From the NCBI GenBank assembly GCA_900545175.1, contig UQYF01000060.1:1-7619 (forward strand): a DNA stretch of 7,619 nucleotides, given 5' to 3'. Below, one piece after another: positions 6,518 to 7,619 of this stretch. Positions within the stretch are counted from its first letter, which is position 1, and each line of letters starts with the position of its first letter. Position numbers and translations under genes: made by a program. The notes under the pieces were generated by a model that was given only the letters and a program-made list of their open reading frames with translations, was not told the origin of the DNA and searched no databases. Source of the DNA: an uncultured Eubacteriales bacterium. Its GTDB lineage: Bacteria; Bacillota; Clostridia; Lachnospirales; Lachnospiraceae.

Positions 6518-7072
6518 ATGGATGATTTAATGATTATTGAACTATACTTTGCACGCAATGAGCAGGCTATCAATGAAACAGATATAAAATACGGAAAGCT
6601 GTGTCTTAATATGGCTAACAATATTTTATCAGACAACGAAGACTCTAAGGAATGTGTAAACGATACCTATTTGAGTGTATGGAACAAAATTCCACCGACA
6701 CGACCAGATAACTTTATGGCATATATCTGTAAAATAGTGCGAAATCTGTCCTTAAAGAAACTAGATTTTAATCTTGCCCAAAAACGCACTCGAAAGCTGA
6801 CTGTATCATTTTCGGAACTTGAAGAAATACTGCCGGACAACCATACTGCACCCGAAAACGAATATGAAAATCTTGGCAAAATTATCAGTGACTTTCTAAG
6901 GCAGGAAAAAGAAACTTCGCGCAATGTATTTATACGCAAATATTATTTTTTCGACTCCATAAACGACATAGCCAAACGCTACTCATTCACCGAAAGCAAG
7001 GTCAAAAATATGCTGTATCACTCACGTAACAGATTAAAAAAATATCTTGAGAAAGAAGGAATTAAAGTATGA
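6518..7072 (+). CDS. ECF-type sigma-70 family RNA polymerase sigma factor
   Basis: This 184-aa protein has the two-domain layout of ECF sigma factors. Region 2 spans about residues 7-83 (core binding and -10 recognition, with DSKECVNDTYLSVWNKI at 42-58 and FMAYICKIVRN at 66-76). A linker follows, and region 4 spans about 125-178, where DSINDIAKRYSFTESKVKNM (146-165) is the helix-turn-helix for the -35 element. No region 1.1 or 3 is present. GGGAGG lies 8 nt before the ATG. The stop overlaps the next gene's ATG (ATGA), so the two are co-translated. Site B lies directly upstream and site A about 650 bp away; both are likely targets. The stimulus is unknown. The gene is more AT-rich in appearance than the hydrogenase genes. 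Confidence 0.93.
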   Translation: MDDLMIIELYFARNEQAINETDIKYGKLCLNMANNILSDNEDSKECVNDTYLSVWNKIPPTRPDNFMAYICKIVRNLSLKKLDFNLAQKRTRKLTVSFSELEEILPDNHTAPENEYENLGKIISDFLRQEKETSRNVFIRKYYFFDSINDIAKRYSFTESKVKNMLYHSRNRLKKYLEKEGIKV

Positions 7073-7524
7073 ACATTCCAAAACTTGTTATCGCTATGAA
7101 TTATATTGACGATGACCTCATCTGTGAAGCAGTCATGTATAGACCGTCATACATACGATTGGTATGGCTCCGCTATTGTGTTATTGCAGCCTGTTTGTGT
7201 ACGATTATATTTGGCACAATCAAAATCAGCCGTAATTTGTCCCCTGATTCTGATAGCAATACCCCCGTCTACGGAGTGCTTGCAGAAATAATTGAGATTA
7301 GCAGTGACGGAATATACCAGGTAAAAATTACCGGAGAAGATAAAAATTTTATAATAGGCGATATTGTTACCATCAATTGTAAAAATATCAACGACAGCTC
7401 TAATGCTCCCATGCTTAAAATAGGTGATATTATTGCAATAACATATTCGCACTATGAAAAAACATCATTTTCATACGAAATTACACCCGGACAAATCCAC
7501 TTCATACAGCCCGATTCAAATTAA
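7069..7524 (+). CDS. Single-pass membrane protein, probable anti-sigma/sensor partner of the ECF sigma factor
   Basis: This 151-aa protein has a cytoplasmic N-terminus (about 1-31, with YIDDDLICEA at 12-21), one membrane segment (about 32-52) and an outer domain (about 66-148). The outer domain is beta-rich, with GDIVTI (98-103) and GDIIAI (119-124), reminiscent of small OB-like or YobA-like domains; this likeness is from pattern only. I recall the N-terminal 'IDDDLI.EA' plus membrane-helix form from Clostridia proteins paired with sigma factors. It overlaps the sigma gene by 4 nt and has AGAAGGA 8 nt upstream. It lacks the HxxxCxxC zinc anti-sigma motif, so if it is an anti-sigma factor it belongs to another class. 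Its role is inferred from gene context and topology. Confidence 0.8.
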   Translation: MNIPKLVIAMNYIDDDLICEAVMYRPSYIRLVWLRYCVIAACLCTIIFGTIKISRNLSPDSDSNTPVYGVLAEIIEISSDGIYQVKITGEDKNFIIGDIVTINCKNINDSSNAPMLKIGDIIAITYSHYEKTSFSYEITPGQIHFIQPDSN

Positions 7525-7566
7525 AACCCCCGATATTTAAACGAGGGCACTGAAAAAGTAGATAAT

Positions 7567-7615
7567 ACCGTCTATATTTGGTACAATGTATCTATCAAAT
7601 ATAGGCGGTGTTTTT
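7567..7615 (+). terminator. Hairpin with U-tract: sigma operon terminator or RBS-sequestering stem
   Basis: Arms 7567-7580 (ACCGTCTATATTTG) and 7596-7609 (CAAATATAGGCGGT) pair over 14 bp with one G-U wobble, around a 15-nt loop. TTTTT follows at 7611-7615, so the structure would end transcripts coming from the sigma operon. The right arm also contains the likely ribosome binding site AGGCGG for the ATG at 7616. Confidence 0.65.
7579..7587 (+). promoter_or_regulatory. Extended -10 promoter within the hairpin
   Basis: TGGTACAAT matches the extended -10 form TGnTATAAT at all but one base. No convincing -35 is present. Transcription would begin near 7593-7595, next to the hairpin's right arm, so the RNA would lack the left arm. 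Confidence 0.35.
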
Positions 7616-7619
7616 ATGA

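Larger units (their letters stand above)
7542..7619 (+). mobile_element. Possible left end of an insertion sequence, truncated by the window
   Basis: The sequence CGAGGGCACTGAAAAAGT (7542-7559) resembles an IS terminal inverted repeat; my recollection of IS1182-like ends is the main reason. After it come an extended -10 promoter, a hairpin and an ORF start (AGGCGG then ATG at 7616-7618) running off the edge. The transposase itself is not visible and no target duplication can be checked, so this may simply be the operon's 3' end. Confidence 0.3.

Noticed and set aside
6667..6939. 90-aa minus-strand ORF inside the sigma factor gene
   Set aside because: It is a shadow of a well-supported gene with no independent signals.
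7147..7452. 101-aa minus-strand ORF opposite the membrane partner gene
   Set aside because: It is a shadow; the plus-strand gene has a ribosome binding site, ATGA coupling and a membrane segment.
7527..7547. CCCCCG...CGAGGG inverted repeat after the membrane partner gene as a terminator
   Set aside because: The stem is only six pairs with a mismatch, and no U-tract follows. The hairpin at 7567-7609 is far stronger.

Overview
The window looks like chromosome from an anaerobic Clostridia-type Firmicute, most likely Lachnospiraceae. This is inferred from the multi-cluster [FeFe] hydrogenase with its NuoF/GltD-like partner, the Csp-type S8 protease, the strong AGGAGG-like ribosome binding sites and the AT-rich spacers with sigma-A-like promoters. 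The species cannot be fixed from the sequence.

Minus-strand block (69-5791). Read in transcription order, it begins with a promoter at 5763-5791 and an S8 (subtilisin-like, Csp-architecture) serine peptidase at 3896-5716. A second promoter (3842-3869) then drives a tightly coupled pair. The first gene of the pair (1964-3799) fuses a NuoF C-terminal 4Fe-4S module to a GltD/NfnB-like flavoprotein. The second (228-1970) is a 580-aa [FeFe] hydrogenase with the full CpI-type chain of iron-sulfur clusters. The two genes overlap by 7 nt. An imperfect 16-bp hairpin (69-109) probably ends the transcript. The pair looks like an H2:NAD(P)(H) oxidoreductase that has no NuoF flavin domain and no NuoE-like subunit; this is inferred from domain content.

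Intergenic hub and plus-strand block (5717-7619). The 801 bp between the protease and the sigma factor gene hold three things: two closely similar ECF-like promoter motifs in the same orientation (5833-5872 and 6447-6486), a sigma-A-like promoter, and a 58-codon signal-peptide ORF (6131-6307) whose only possible start is an AUA codon at ideal Shine-Dalgarno spacing. A hairpin terminator follows that ORF. The second ECF-like motif lies just upstream of an ECF-type sigma factor (6518-7072), which overlaps by ATGA a single-pass membrane protein that is probably its anti-sigma or sensor partner (7069-7524). The repeated motif suggests the sigma factor activates its own operon and a second target containing the small secreted ORF.

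Right edge (7542-7619). The sequence resembles the left end of an insertion sequence. A 14-bp hairpin overlaps both an extended -10 promoter and the ribosome binding site of an ORF that begins at 7616 and runs off the window.
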